Assembly (NCBI RefSeq): GCF_014161445.1
Contig: NZ_JABBXA010000018.1
Location: 124,001-188,000, forward strand
Length of the DNA: 64,000 nucleotides
Direction: 5' to 3'
Origin: Microbispora sp. H13382
GTDB taxonomy: Bacteria > Actinomycetota > Actinomycetes > Streptosporangiales > Streptosporangiaceae
The notes beneath the pieces are model-generated. The model was not told where the DNA came from and did no database searches. It worked only from the letters and a program-made list of their open reading frames with translations. Positions 41,994 to 50,472 of this stretch are shown in pieces. The stretch's first letter is position 1. Every line of letters starts with the position of its first letter. Position numbers and translations under genes: made by a program.

Positions 41994-42461
41994 CTACGCC
42001 CCGCCGCCCCCCGCGTCGGCGACATCGATCGCCTCGACGAACCGCTCGGCCTCCGCCTGGCCCATCCCCGTCTCGCCGCGCACCAGGAACACCGCCTGCT
42101 CGCCGCGCCCAGCTGCCTTCAGCTCCCGCACCCGCGACGCCAGATCCGGCCGCGCGTGCCCCGGCGCCACCGGCAGCGGCCGCCCGGAGGCCAGGGCCTC
42201 GGCCAGGTCCTTGGCCTCCTTCAGCCCCAGCCCGGTCTGCTCGCGGATCAGCTTGATCGCCTCGATCTTCTTGCCCTCGGCGTACAGGTCCCGCACCCGG
42301 TGCTGCAGGTCGGCCGAGACCGGCGGCAGAAGCCCGGGGCTGCGCCAGGCCAGCGGCCCGGCGGGACGGGCACCGGCCCGCATGGCCGCGAATCCCACAG
42401 CGAGCAGCGCGATCACGATGATGGCGAGGATCAACACCTCGACCGTGCCCAAGCCGAACAT
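41994..42461 (-). CDS. Membrane-anchored L7/L12 C-terminal-like protein
   Basis: A 155-residue protein with one N-terminal helix (VEVLILAIIVIALLAVGFAA, residues 7-26) followed by two copies of the ribosomal L7/L12 C-terminal fold. Copy 1 is EGKKIEAIKLIREQTGLGLK (with EAKDLAEAL), and copy 2 is RGEQAVFLVRGETGMGQAEA. In the ribosome this fold recruits GTPases; the membrane-tethered actinobacterial versions have no known role. It ends 52 bp before the recombinase start on the same strand. Confidence 0.82.
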   Translation of the reverse strand: MFGLGTVEVLILAIIVIALLAVGFAAMRAGARPAGPLAWRSPGLLPPVSADLQHRVRDLYAEGKKIEAIKLIREQTGLGLKEAKDLAEALASGRPLPVAPGHARPDLASRVRELKAAGRGEQAVFLVRGETGMGQAEAERFVEAIDVADAGGGGA

Positions 42462-42554
42462 GTGGTGATCGTAAGCCCTGCCCCACGGGACAGTCAGCCT
42501 TTCGGCATCGGCTTCAGCCGAGATACGGGGTAGAACCGGCCATTCGCAGACCGG

Positions 42555-43517
42555 TCATGGTCGCGGCGAGGCCGCGTCCAGGAGAGCGCGTCCAGCCTTG
42601 GTGAGCTCGTGCGTGGCCGTGCGACCGGCCCGGCTGCTGTCGATCAACCCGGCGTCCCGCAGGATCGCCAGGTGTTCGCTGGCCGTCGGGGCGGTGACGC
42701 CCACCAGCCTGGCCACAACGGTCGTCTGCAACGGAGTGGTGAGCGCGGCCAGGATCCTCGATCGAGTCGCTCCCAGTAGCCGGTCAAGGGATCTCGGCGT
42801 GGGGGGTGCCGCCCAGAGGTACCGCCCGGATGCCGGGTAGTAGATCGCCGGAGCCCAGTGGTCTGAGGTGGTGCACTGCACCCGGTCGGTGATGAACAGC
42901 GACGGAACGAGAATGAGTCCCTCGGGGCAGTCGACGTCGATGTCGACGGTCGACGCGACGGTGATGGTGTCGCCCTCGCACGCCGCGGAGTGGTGCAGGC
43001 GCGGGAGGACCGTACGCAGCCCCTCTCGGTTGACCTGGATGGCCCGGTCCAGCATCTCGGCACGCAGCGCCTGCCGCATGGACGGCCACTCCGGTTCCAT
43101 GGCCGCCTTCCAGAGGCGGCGCACCGCATCGGCGGCCTCCAACCTGGCCCGGTCGGGGTCATCGAGCAGTCGGCGGCCTACTTCTGCCCCACGCCCGACA
43201 CCGGCGTCGACCAGCTCGGCGTGGACCTGGTCCGTCGGGGTGGACAGGAGGGCATCCATGCCTTCGTCGATGGTCGGCTCACTGGACATCGGCGACGGGT
43301 CAAGGAAGTCGGGCCGATACGCGCCATCGGCCATGAAGACCGTGAGCGCGCTCAGATCCAGGCCCGAAAGGCGGTGGCGGCGACGGCGAAGCCACTGGTG
43401 GAACATCGGGTGACGCTGCGGTTCGGTCAGGAGCCGGGCAAGACTGACCACTTCGTGGATCGGCGACATCGCCCATCGCACGCTCGCGGCACCAGCGCCC
43501 AATCGGTAGCGGATCAC
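42555..43517 (-). CDS. ArsR-type regulator with DUF5937-like N-terminus
   Basis: A 320-residue regulator. The N-terminal domain, opening IRYRLGAGAASVRWAMSPIH and continuing VVSLARLLTEPQRHPMFHQW, is the DUF5937 type. The C-terminal winged helix is SRILAALTTPLQTTVVARLV, TAPTASEHLAILRDAGLIDS and SRAGRTATHELTKAG. GTG 43517 is chosen because the domain begins there; an AT-rich AACAAT/CAATAG -10 candidate ends just upstream, so it is probably leaderless. It diverges from the cupin gene 66 bp away, which it may control. Confidence 0.85.
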   Translation of the reverse strand: MIRYRLGAGAASVRWAMSPIHEVVSLARLLTEPQRHPMFHQWLRRRRHRLSGLDLSALTVFMADGAYRPDFLDPSPMSSEPTIDEGMDALLSTPTDQVHAELVDAGVGRGAEVGRRLLDDPDRARLEAADAVRRLWKAAMEPEWPSMRQALRAEMLDRAIQVNREGLRTVLPRLHHSAACEGDTITVASTVDIDVDCPEGLILVPSLFITDRVQCTTSDHWAPAIYYPASGRYLWAAPPTPRSLDRLLGATRSRILAALTTPLQTTVVARLVGVTAPTASEHLAILRDAGLIDSSRAGRTATHELTKAGRALLDAASPRP

Positions 43518-43583
43518 CTCCCTATTGTTAGGCCACCGCCGAAATGAGCGCGAGCGAAGCGGCGAAGCCCCGAAACTCGGGCC

Positions 43584-44057
43584 ATGACCGAGACCAAGCA
43601 GACGGACTGGTTCTGCACGCAACCCGAGCAAGCCCGAAAGACGCGGACGATCCGGCTGGGCGCCGGCGGATCGACCATCGAAGTCCTCGCCGGCCCGGAG
43701 GAGACCAGCGGGATCGTGAGCGTCTACCGGTGGTGCATGTCGCCCTCCAGCCGGGGACCCGCCCCGCACTTTCACACGACCTTCAGCGAGACCTTCATCG
43801 TCGAAGAAGGTGAAGTCGACTACTTCGACGGGCGGGCCTGGCGGACACTGCGGCCCGGCGACACCGCGCATGCCGCGGTGGGCGACGTCCACGCGCTCCG
43901 GAAGAAGCGCGCCGAACCTGCCACCCTCCTCATGGCGCTCTCGCCGGGCGTACCCCGGGAGGAGTACTTCGCGGAGCTCGCCGCTGTGAACGAGCGGGAC
44001 CTGAGCCGACTCCACCAAGCCCACGACAACCATTTCGTCGACGACCACGAACGGTGA
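43584..44057 (+). CDS. Cupin domain protein
   Basis: A 157-residue single-domain cupin. The two metal motifs are PAPHFHTTFSETFIVEEGEV (motif 1, His-x-His and Glu) and HAAVGDVHALRK (motif 2). The fold holds a metal and acts as an oxygenase, isomerase or sensor. A mid-length C-terminal helix follows. It diverges from the ArsR/DUF5937 gene and precedes the FAD oxidoreductase by 103 bp on the same strand, so these may form a small redox cassette. The substrate is unknown. Confidence 0.88.
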   Translation: MTETKQTDWFCTQPEQARKTRTIRLGAGGSTIEVLAGPEETSGIVSVYRWCMSPSSRGPAPHFHTTFSETFIVEEGEVDYFDGRAWRTLRPGDTAHAAVGDVHALRKKRAEPATLLMALSPGVPREEYFAELAAVNERDLSRLHQAHDNHFVDDHER

Positions 44058-44160
44058 CGGCACCGGCGACAGCATGCACCTCCGCACCCGCCGCCGTCCT
44101 TGCCGTAGTGCGGCACGGGTGTGCCTTCGCATTTTCCGAGAACTCGAAAAGGAGACGACG

Positions 44161-45462
44161 ATGACGATCAACGATCTGCGGAGTGTCCTCAAGGGGCGCG
44201 TGCTCCTGGCCGGTGATGACGGCTTCGAACAGGCGGCCACCGCGTGGAATCTGACCGTCAGGCAGCCGGTGGCGGACGCCGCGGATGCCGATGACGTGGC
44301 GGCCCTCGTCCGTTACGCGCGGCGGGCGGGTATGACGGTGACCGCGCAGCCGAGCGGGCATGGCGCCTCGGGTGATGTGGAAGGCCTGATCCTGTTGCGC
44401 ACCGGCCTGCTGGACAAGGTGGAGGTACGCGCGGAGGAGCGCGTGGTCCGGGTGGGCGCGGGCGTGAAGTGGGGGCAGGTGCTGGCGGCGGCCGGTCCGC
44501 TGGGTCTGACCGGCCTGTCCGGCAGCGCACCGGGGGTCAGCGTGACCGGCTACACCCTGGGCGGTGGGGTCGGCTGGTTCAGCCGCAAGCACGGCTTCGC
44601 CTCCGACAGCGTGCGGGCCATCGACATCGTGGACGCCGATGGCGAGCCGGGCCGGGTGACCGCCGAGTCCGATCCCGAGCTGTTCTGGGCGCTGCGCGGC
44701 GGTGGCGGGGACTTCGCGGTGGTGACCGCCCTCGAACTCGAGCTGTATCCCGTGCCCGTCCTGTACGGCGGGCGCGTGATCTGGCCGGAGCACCGGACCA
44801 GGGAGGTGTACGACGCGTTCCTGGAGATCACCGCCGAAGCGCCGCGTGAACTCAGCGTCTGGATCAACCGGCTTCAGCCACCCGGCGCGCCGCCGATGGT
44901 CACGCTGGATCTGACCTACCTGGGCGAGGCGGCTCGCGGGGAGGACCTGCTGGCGCGCATCGGCAAGATCGAGGGCGCGATCTCCGACAGCCGCGGCGTC
45001 GTCCCGGTCGCCGACCTGGGTGACATCACCGCCGAGCCCACCGATCCGGCCCCATCGATCGCTCGTGCGGAGCTGCTCACCGGCCTGGACGCGGACGCGG
45101 TGGAGCTCCTGCTCGCCAAACCGGTCGAACCACTCATCAACGTGCAGATCAGGCACCTGGGCGGGGCGCTCGCCGAGCCGGGCGACGGGGCCGGAGCGAG
45201 CGGCGCGGTGACTGAGCCGTACCTGCTCGGCCTGCTGGGTCTCGGCCTGCCGCACACGGCCGATGCGACGCGCGCCAAGCAGGCCGAGGTCGTGGCCGAC
45301 CTGGAGGCCTACATCAGCGGCCGAAAGCCGTACACCGTGCTGTCGCCCGGTGAAACGGCGGCGAAGTCCTTCTCCGGCGGCGTACTCGCGCGGCTGCGGG
45401 AGATCAAACGGGCCCGTGACCCGCACAACGTGTTCCGCGCGAACTACCCGGTGCTCGGATAG
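44161..45462 (+). CDS. FAD-binding oxidoreductase (PCMH/BBE type)
   Basis: A 433-residue flavoenzyme of the berberine-bridge/6-hydroxynicotine oxidase family. The FAD-binding PCMH domain runs about 33-205 with VTAQPSGHGASGDVEGLILL and TGYTLGGGVGWFSRKHGFAS. The His of HG(A)S is present; no second Cys attachment residue (as in bicovalent BBE enzymes) is seen. The short BBE tail is DPHNVFRANYPV. AAGGAG precedes the ATG. Substrates in this family are small aromatic or sugar-like alcohols and amines. Confidence 0.88.
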   Translation: MTINDLRSVLKGRVLLAGDDGFEQAATAWNLTVRQPVADAADADDVAALVRYARRAGMTVTAQPSGHGASGDVEGLILLRTGLLDKVEVRAEERVVRVGAGVKWGQVLAAAGPLGLTGLSGSAPGVSVTGYTLGGGVGWFSRKHGFASDSVRAIDIVDADGEPGRVTAESDPELFWALRGGGGDFAVVTALELELYPVPVLYGGRVIWPEHRTREVYDAFLEITAEAPRELSVWINRLQPPGAPPMVTLDLTYLGEAARGEDLLARIGKIEGAISDSRGVVPVADLGDITAEPTDPAPSIARAELLTGLDADAVELLLAKPVEPLINVQIRHLGGALAEPGDGAGASGAVTEPYLLGLLGLGLPHTADATRAKQAEVVADLEAYISGRKPYTVLSPGETAAKSFSGGVLARLREIKRARDPHNVFRANYPVLG

Positions 45463-45607
45463 ATCGGTTCCCAGCAGGTCACGGTTCCTCCGCACCCGCC
45501 TGACAGATCGCTGAGAGCACTGTGAAGGGCACACCCACACCGGAAGGACTCGCACATCGACTCAAGTCAAGGCCGGTTTCACCCGTATCTCGGCTTGGAC
45601 CCGGGCA

Positions 45608-46558
45608 TCAGCCCACCCGCCTGGCGATGGTGACGCCGTCGCGCACCGGCAGCATCACCGACTCGACCCGCTCGTCACGCGCGATCGTCTCGTTCAGGCG
45701 GCGCACGGCCAGCTGCGCGTCCCCCTGGAAGGCCGGGTCGAACACCCGCCCACCCTGGAACACGTTGTCGACCACGACGAGGCCGCCCGGGCTCAGCCGC
45801 GTGACCACCTCCTCGTAGTAGTCCGGATAGCTCTCCTTGTCGGCGTCGATGAAGGCGAAACCGACGACCGGCTCGGCCGGAAGCGCGCGCAGCGTCTCCA
45901 GCGCCGGCGCGATCCGCAGGTCGATCCGGTCGGCCACGCCCGCACGCTCCCAGTAGTTCCTGGCGATCGACGTCCACTCCGTGCTCACGTCGCACGCCAG
46001 CAGCCGCCCGCCCGGTGGCAGCCCCCTGGCGATGCAGATCGAGGAGTAGCCGGTGAACACCCCCACTTCCACCGCCAGGCGGGCGCCCGACATCCGCGCC
46101 AGCATCGTCAGCAGGGCGCCCTCGTCGTGCGAGATCTGCATGCCGGCCGCTCCGCCCGTCTCCTCCCGCGTCCTGACTACCAGGTCTCGCAGCACCTCGT
46201 CGGCGGGGGAGCAATGCGTCAGCAGGTAGTCGTCCACGACAGGGGACAGGTCCCACACCGCGTCACCCGCGAGCGGCGGCGACCAGTCGACCACGAGTTC
46301 CTCGCCGGCCCCGAACCGCAGCAGGCGACCGGTCACGACGTCCCGCACCCCGGCCAGCGCCTCCTCGTCGGCGGCCGTCGCGATCATCTCGAACCCGCCC
46401 GCGCACGGCCGCAGCACGCACCGCCCGGACCGCAGGTCGATCACGGCCCGGCCGTCGCCGCCGAGCACGGCCTCCGCATCGTGACCCGGGTGCGACACCA
46501 ACTGCCCGATGTAGCGGTCGGGCCGATCGGTCATGACGTACGCCGTCGAATGAGGCAT
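45608..46558 (-). CDS. DUF2218-O-methyltransferase fusion
   Basis: A 316-residue protein. Residues 8-92 match DUF2218 (MTDRPDRYIGQLVSHPGHDA, ending LLRFGAGEELVVDW), a small domain usually fused to siderophore-handling or DUF1989-like partners. From about 100 it is a class I SAM O-methyltransferase of the caffeoyl-CoA type: motif I VEVGVFTGYSSICIARGLPP, AFIDADKESYPDYYEEV (metal Asp) and VVVDNVFQGGRV. The acceptor is unknown. It diverges from an ArsR gene, and two matching operators lie between them. Confidence 0.88.
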   Translation of the reverse strand: MPHSTAYVMTDRPDRYIGQLVSHPGHDAEAVLGGDGRAVIDLRSGRCVLRPCAGGFEMIATAADEEALAGVRDVVTGRLLRFGAGEELVVDWSPPLAGDAVWDLSPVVDDYLLTHCSPADEVLRDLVVRTREETGGAAGMQISHDEGALLTMLARMSGARLAVEVGVFTGYSSICIARGLPPGGRLLACDVSTEWTSIARNYWERAGVADRIDLRIAPALETLRALPAEPVVGFAFIDADKESYPDYYEEVVTRLSPGGLVVVDNVFQGGRVFDPAFQGDAQLAVRRLNETIARDERVESVMLPVRDGVTIARRVG

Positions 46559-46584
46559 CGGCTTTCCTCCAGATTCGGCACATC

Positions 46585-46608
46585 AAGCGTCGAGAAAGAT
46601 CGACGCTT
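46585..46608. promoter_or_regulatory. ArsR operator 1
   Basis: AAGCGTCGA-N6-TCGACGCTT is a perfect dyad, 27 bp upstream of the methyltransferase start. It shares sequence and spacing with the copy at 46648. Confidence 0.75.
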
Positions 46609-46647
46609 CCGGCCCGGCGATTCTGCTGGCCCGCCGGCCCGTTCGTC

Positions 46648-46673
46648 AAAGCGTCGACGATCCTCGACACTTT
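46648..46673. promoter_or_regulatory. ArsR operator 2
   Basis: AAAGCGTCGA-N6-TCGACACTTT has ten-base arms with one mismatch and ends five bases before the ArsR start, so occupancy should block ArsR expression. Confidence 0.75.
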
Positions 46674-46678
46674 CCCCC

Positions 46679-47281
46679 GTGAACGACGAGACGACGACGG
46701 GGGAGCACCCCTCCACACCTCCGCACGACCCCGACACACTGGAGCTACGTACCCCCGCCCAGTTCAAGGCTCTCGGCCACCCCGTCCGTCACCGCGTCGT
46801 CAACCTGCTCCGCCAGCGCCCCGCGACACTGGGGGAGCTGGCCACGGCACTGCACGCCGCCAAAGGCACCGTCGGCTACCACGTACGCGTCCTGCGCGAA
46901 GCGGGCATCGTCCGCCTCGCGGCCACCCGGCACGTACGCGGCGGCACCGAACAGACCCTCGCCCTCGTCAGCCGGGCCTTCCGGCTGCACCCGGAGGCGG
47001 CGGCCGGCCCCGACTTCCTCGTCAGGGCCGCCCTCGCCGAGATGCGTCCCGCACGCCCCGGCCAGGCCGAGCACACCCTGCTCAACCACCTCTGGCTCAC
47101 CCAGCACGAGGCCCACGCCCTCATCGCCCGGCTCCGCGACCTCCTACCCCCTCCCGGCCGGACACCGTTCACCGGAGGCGAGCCGTACGGACTGCTGCTC
47201 TCGCTCTACCCCGCCGACATCCCCGCCCTGCCGCCGTCCGGCTCCTCCGGCGACAGTGCCGCCAGGAACAGCGCCTCATGA
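46679..47281 (+). CDS. ArsR family transcriptional regulator
   Basis: A 200-residue winged-helix regulator. HTH: PAQFKALGHPVRHRVVNLLR, LGELATALHAAKGTVGYHVR and wing RLAATRHVRGGTEQTLALVS. The C-terminal half is the helical part common to the longer ArsR-like proteins. GTG 46679 follows directly on operator 2. It diverges from the methyltransferase gene and should repress both. Its 3' end overlaps the 3' end of the phosphotransferase gene by 76 bp. Confidence 0.88.
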   Translation: MNDETTTGEHPSTPPHDPDTLELRTPAQFKALGHPVRHRVVNLLRQRPATLGELATALHAAKGTVGYHVRVLREAGIVRLAATRHVRGGTEQTLALVSRAFRLHPEAAAGPDFLVRAALAEMRPARPGQAEHTLLNHLWLTQHEAHALIARLRDLLPPPGRTPFTGGEPYGLLLSLYPADIPALPPSGSSGDSAARNSAS

Positions 47282-48021
47282 CGCGCCATGTGCGCACTGT
47301 CGGTGAGATACAGCAGATCATGCCCCTCCGCGACATGGGCGGCGAACGCCTCGTGACCCGCCCCCGCCTCCGCGCGCATGTGGGCGATCAGGTGCTCCAG
47401 CCGCGCCCGCGCGGCCTCCACCAGCGCATCCCGGTCCTCCACCCCGAGCCCGTAGGCGTCGGCGAACACCCGCAACCTCCGCGCCTGCTCCTCCACACCG
47501 GGAGCGCTCTCGTCACGGCCGGGATCGTGCAACGGCACGAACCGGTAGGCGGCATACGCCACATCCCACACTCGCGGCCCCGGATGCGCCGTGTCGAAGT
47601 CGATGAACGCCACCGGCCGCCCCTCCCGGAAGACGCAGTTGTACGGCGCCACGTCACCATGGCAGATCACCTCGGCCGGAACGCGCGGAGGGAAGTACCA
47701 CTCGGCGGCCTCCGCGGACCCGAAGCCCGCCGTCGCGTCGTGGTAGTCCCGCAGCAGCACCCCCACACCCGCCAGCGCCTCATCCGTCATCGCGTACGCC
47801 GGCAGCGGATAGCCCGGCACCTCACCCGGGACGAAGTCCAGCACCTCCCGGCCCTCGCCGTCACGCCCGTACGCTCTCGGCGCCCCGCCGAACCCGGCCG
47901 CCGCCAAATGGTCCAGCAGCGCGTGCACCGCCGGCGTCCACCGGCGCGCGGGCCGGCGCACCGTGCCGCCCACCCGGACGACACGGTTGACACCGCCCCC
48001 GGTCAGTTCCTCCTCGTCCAT
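47206..48021 (-). CDS. Aminoglycoside phosphotransferase-family kinase
   Basis: A 271-residue APH/choline-kinase fold protein. The catalytic loop is VICHGDVAPYNCVF (Asp and Asn), followed by the metal motif AFIDFDTAHPGPRVWDVAYA. The N-terminal lobe begins GGVNRVVRVGGTVRRPARRW. Resistance cannot be claimed: many actinomycete APH-fold proteins phosphorylate metabolites. The tail overlaps the convergent ArsR gene by 76 bp. Confidence 0.85.
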   Translation of the reverse strand: MDEEELTGGGVNRVVRVGGTVRRPARRWTPAVHALLDHLAAAGFGGAPRAYGRDGEGREVLDFVPGEVPGYPLPAYAMTDEALAGVGVLLRDYHDATAGFGSAEAAEWYFPPRVPAEVICHGDVAPYNCVFREGRPVAFIDFDTAHPGPRVWDVAYAAYRFVPLHDPGRDESAPGVEEQARRLRVFADAYGLGVEDRDALVEAARARLEHLIAHMRAEAGAGHEAFAAHVAEGHDLLYLTDSAHMARHEALFLAALSPEEPDGGRAGMSAG

Positions 48022-48215
48022 CTCCGGAAATCACCCTCCGGCCGGACCGGCCTCGACCGCCGGCGCGACCCGGCGCACCATCCGCATCAGCCGCACGTAC
48101 ACCCTCCTCGTCCAGGTCGCAAACGACATGCCGTGATCGTGCGTAACGGGCGCGGCGAACATCGTCCGCGGGCGCGGGGGATCGGCGGCGGGACAACACC
48201 GGGGGAGAATGAGGT

Positions 48216-48748
48216 ATGACCCCCGACGTGCGATCCGCGGCCGTTACAGGCCGGGAGGTCGCCGTGCTCGTCGGGCTGCAGGCATCGGGAAAGTCCACCT
48301 TCTACCGGCAGCGCCTGGCGGCGACGCACGCCCATGTCAGCAAGGACAACTGGCCCAACGCCCGCCATAGGCAGCGACGCCAGCTCCGAGTGATCGCCGA
48401 GGCATTGGGGGAGGGGCGCGACGTGGCCGTGGACAACACCAACCCCGCTCCCGAGGAGTGGGGCCCGCTCATCGTGACGCCAAGGAGCACGGCGCCCGCG
48501 TCGTCGCCTACTGGTTCCCTCCCGATCTCACCGCGTCCCTGGACCGCAACGCCAGGCGAACCGGCCGCGCGCGGGTGCCCGAGGTCGGCGTCCTCGCCAC
48601 GGCGGAACGCCTCCGCCGCCCCCGCCTGTCGGACGGCTTCGACGCGGTTCACACGGTGACCTTCGACGGCCGGGGCGGCTTCACCGTACGCGAGGAGGAC
48701 GACCCACGCGCGGCGGGCACGGGACCAGGTCACGACGCGGGAATGTAG
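48216..48748 (+). pseudogene. Frameshifted P-loop kinase
   Basis: An AAA/polynucleotide-kinase-like protein: Walker A GLQASGKS at residues 20-27, then HVSKDNWPNARHRQRRQLRV and VAVDNTNPAPEEWGPLI. At about 48475 the sense shifts frame and continues RDAKEHGARVVAYWFPPDLT, SLDRNARRTGRARVPEVGVL and FDAVHTVTFDGRGGFTV. One missing base explains the break. Either the gene is recently inactivated or the assembly has an error. The relatives repair or modify RNA ends or small nucleotides. Confidence 0.75.
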
Positions 48749-49497
48749 GGCGGGGCCACCCCCCAGCCCCAGCGGGGGACGGGAGCCTGCTGCGGGGGAC
48801 GGGCCCCGGGCTGGGAGTTGGCGAAGGCGAGTCGGGTGCCCCACTCGATGTAGCCCGCGAAGGCGGCGCGGAACTCGGGATCGGCGGGCAGCCCGACCAC
48901 GTCGGCGGCGTCCATCAGAAGACTGACCCAGCGGCGGCGCTGCGGTTCGGTGATGGCCTTGCCGAGATGCTGGACGAGCATGTGGTGGTAGCCGCCCCGT
49001 TCGTCGGTGTAGCGGGACGGGCCGCCGAAGACCTCCGCCAGCCACATGGCGACGTACTTGGGGTGGCCCGGATCCATGTGGGCGAAGAGAGGACCGATCA
49101 GATCGTCCTTGAGCACCTGCTCGTAGAACGTCTCGGTGAGCCGCTCGAACGCCTCGGCGCCGCCCGCCCAGTCGTACAGGCTCGGGACCGAGGAGCCGGT
49201 GCCGCGCACAGACGTGCGTTCGTAGTGCCGCATCTCCTCGATCTGCCGGACGTACGGCTTGATCTCGGCGAAGAACGCCCCGAAGTGCTCACCACCCCGG
49301 AAACCCCGCAGGTGGTCCTCGGCGGAGGTCCAGGTGATGCGCAGGACGTACCACTCGGGCTCTTCGACACAGCGGGACAGTTCGTAGTCCACACACTGGG
49401 GCGCGGCCGCCAAGGGCACCGCGGCGCGTTCGTAGGCGGCCTCGAACTCCTCGGCGTCCTGCCGTTCGATCCGGTAACGGATGTACTCCACGATCAT
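48730..49497 (-). CDS. ABM monooxygenase-truncated globin fusion
   Basis: A 255-residue chimera. Residues 1-95 are an antibiotic-biosynthesis-monooxygenase (ferredoxin-like) domain (MIVEYIRYRIERQDAEEFEA, then WYVLRITWTSAEDHLRGFRG). Residues 105-235 are a group II truncated haemoglobin: LYDWAGGAEAFERLTETFYE, DPGHPKYVAMWLAEVFGG, the proximal-His region HHMLVQHLGKAI and Trp G8 in RRRWVSLLMDA. This fusion type is known from a few actinobacteria. It may couple O2 or NO chemistry of the globin to quinone-type oxidation. It overlaps the kinase relic tail to tail by 19 bp. Confidence 0.88.
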   Translation of the reverse strand: MIVEYIRYRIERQDAEEFEAAYERAAVPLAAAPQCVDYELSRCVEEPEWYVLRITWTSAEDHLRGFRGGEHFGAFFAEIKPYVRQIEEMRHYERTSVRGTGSSVPSLYDWAGGAEAFERLTETFYEQVLKDDLIGPLFAHMDPGHPKYVAMWLAEVFGGPSRYTDERGGYHHMLVQHLGKAITEPQRRRWVSLLMDAADVVGLPADPEFRAAFAGYIEWGTRLAFANSQPGARPPQQAPVPRWGWGVAPPYIPAS

Positions 49498-49635
49498 GTG
49501 CGCATCGCCCCAAAGGCCGCGGTATCAGGGATGAGGAAGATCTTGTAATAGTGTAATCAATGTATCCCTGTCGCTGGGGCGTAGGCGTGGATTTCGCCCA
49601 CCGTCGTGGTCGCGGAGTGCCTATGGTGGTCGGCC

Positions 49636-50472
49636 ATGAGAGTTCTCATCGTCGGCGGCAGTGGTTTTCTCGGCGGGGAACTGGCTCGCCGGTGTTCGGC
49701 GGCCGGCCATGAGGTGATCGCGACCTACCTCACCCGCCCAGGGGAGGCCCCGGGTGTCGAGTGGATGCCACTCGACGTACGCCGGCGAGGGGACGTCGAC
49801 GCGCTGGTCCGCGCCTCCCGGCCGGAGGTGGTCGTCAACGCCGCCTACCGGCAGGCCGACTGGACGACCACAGCGGCCGGAGCGGCGAACGTGGCCCTCG
49901 CCGCCTCCGCGGTAGGCGGGCGTCTGGTGCATGTGTCCAGCGACGCGGTCTTCTCGGGCGCCGCGATCCGCTATGACGAGACCTGTGTCCCCGACCCGAT
50001 CACCCCGTACGGCGCGGCCAAAGCCGCCGCCGAGACGGCAGTGGACGCGATCGCGCCCTCCGCGGTCATAGCCCGGACGTCCCTGATCATCGGTGACGGT
50101 GACTCTCCCCACGAGGCGCTGGTGCGTTCACTGGCCGGCGGCGGAGCGAGGGGAGTGCTGTTCACCGACGACGTGCGGTGTCCCGTGCACGTCACCGATC
50201 TCGCCGCCGCGCTCCTCGAACTCGCCGCGTCCGAGCATCACGGAATCCACCACGTCGCGGGACCCGACGCGGTGAGCCGATACGAACTGGGAGTGCTCAT
50301 CGCCCGGCGTGACGGCCTCGACGAAAGCGCTTTGCCGCCAGGCCGGCGAGCGGACACCGACATACCGGGACCGCTTGATGTGCGTCTGGAGTGTGACATG
50401 ACCCGGCGGCGGCTTCGGACCACGCTACGTGGCGCGCGGCAGTTCCTGGCGCGAAGGGGAGGCGGGGGGTAA
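49636..50472 (+). CDS. RmlD-like SDR (extended type)
   Basis: A 278-residue NAD(P)-dependent sugar-nucleotide reductase relative. The cofactor motif is GGSGFLGGELARRC (GxxGxxG, residues 7-20). Further motifs are VVVNAAYRQADWTTTAAGAA, HVSSDAVFSGAAIRYDET (catalytic Ser/Thr) and PYGAAKAAAE (YxxxK with Y at the active site). It matches the dTDP-4-dehydrorhamnose reductase family, but no other deoxysugar genes are nearby. ATG 49636 is the natural start. Confidence 0.85.
   Translation: MRVLIVGGSGFLGGELARRCSAAGHEVIATYLTRPGEAPGVEWMPLDVRRRGDVDALVRASRPEVVVNAAYRQADWTTTAAGAANVALAASAVGGRLVHVSSDAVFSGAAIRYDETCVPDPITPYGAAKAAAETAVDAIAPSAVIARTSLIIGDGDSPHEALVRSLAGGGARGVLFTDDVRCPVHVTDLAAALLELAASEHHGIHHVAGPDAVSRYELGVLIARRDGLDESALPPGRRADTDIPGPLDVRLECDMTRRRLRTTLRGARQFLARRGGGG

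Noticed and set aside
47206..48021. Phosphotransferase as an aminoglycoside-resistance gene
   Set aside because: The fold is shared with many metabolic kinases, and no resistance-specific motif or context is present.
48031..48129. 32-residue minus-strand frame just upstream of the phosphotransferase gene
   Set aside because: No ribosome site, Arg-rich, unknown; too little to call a gene.
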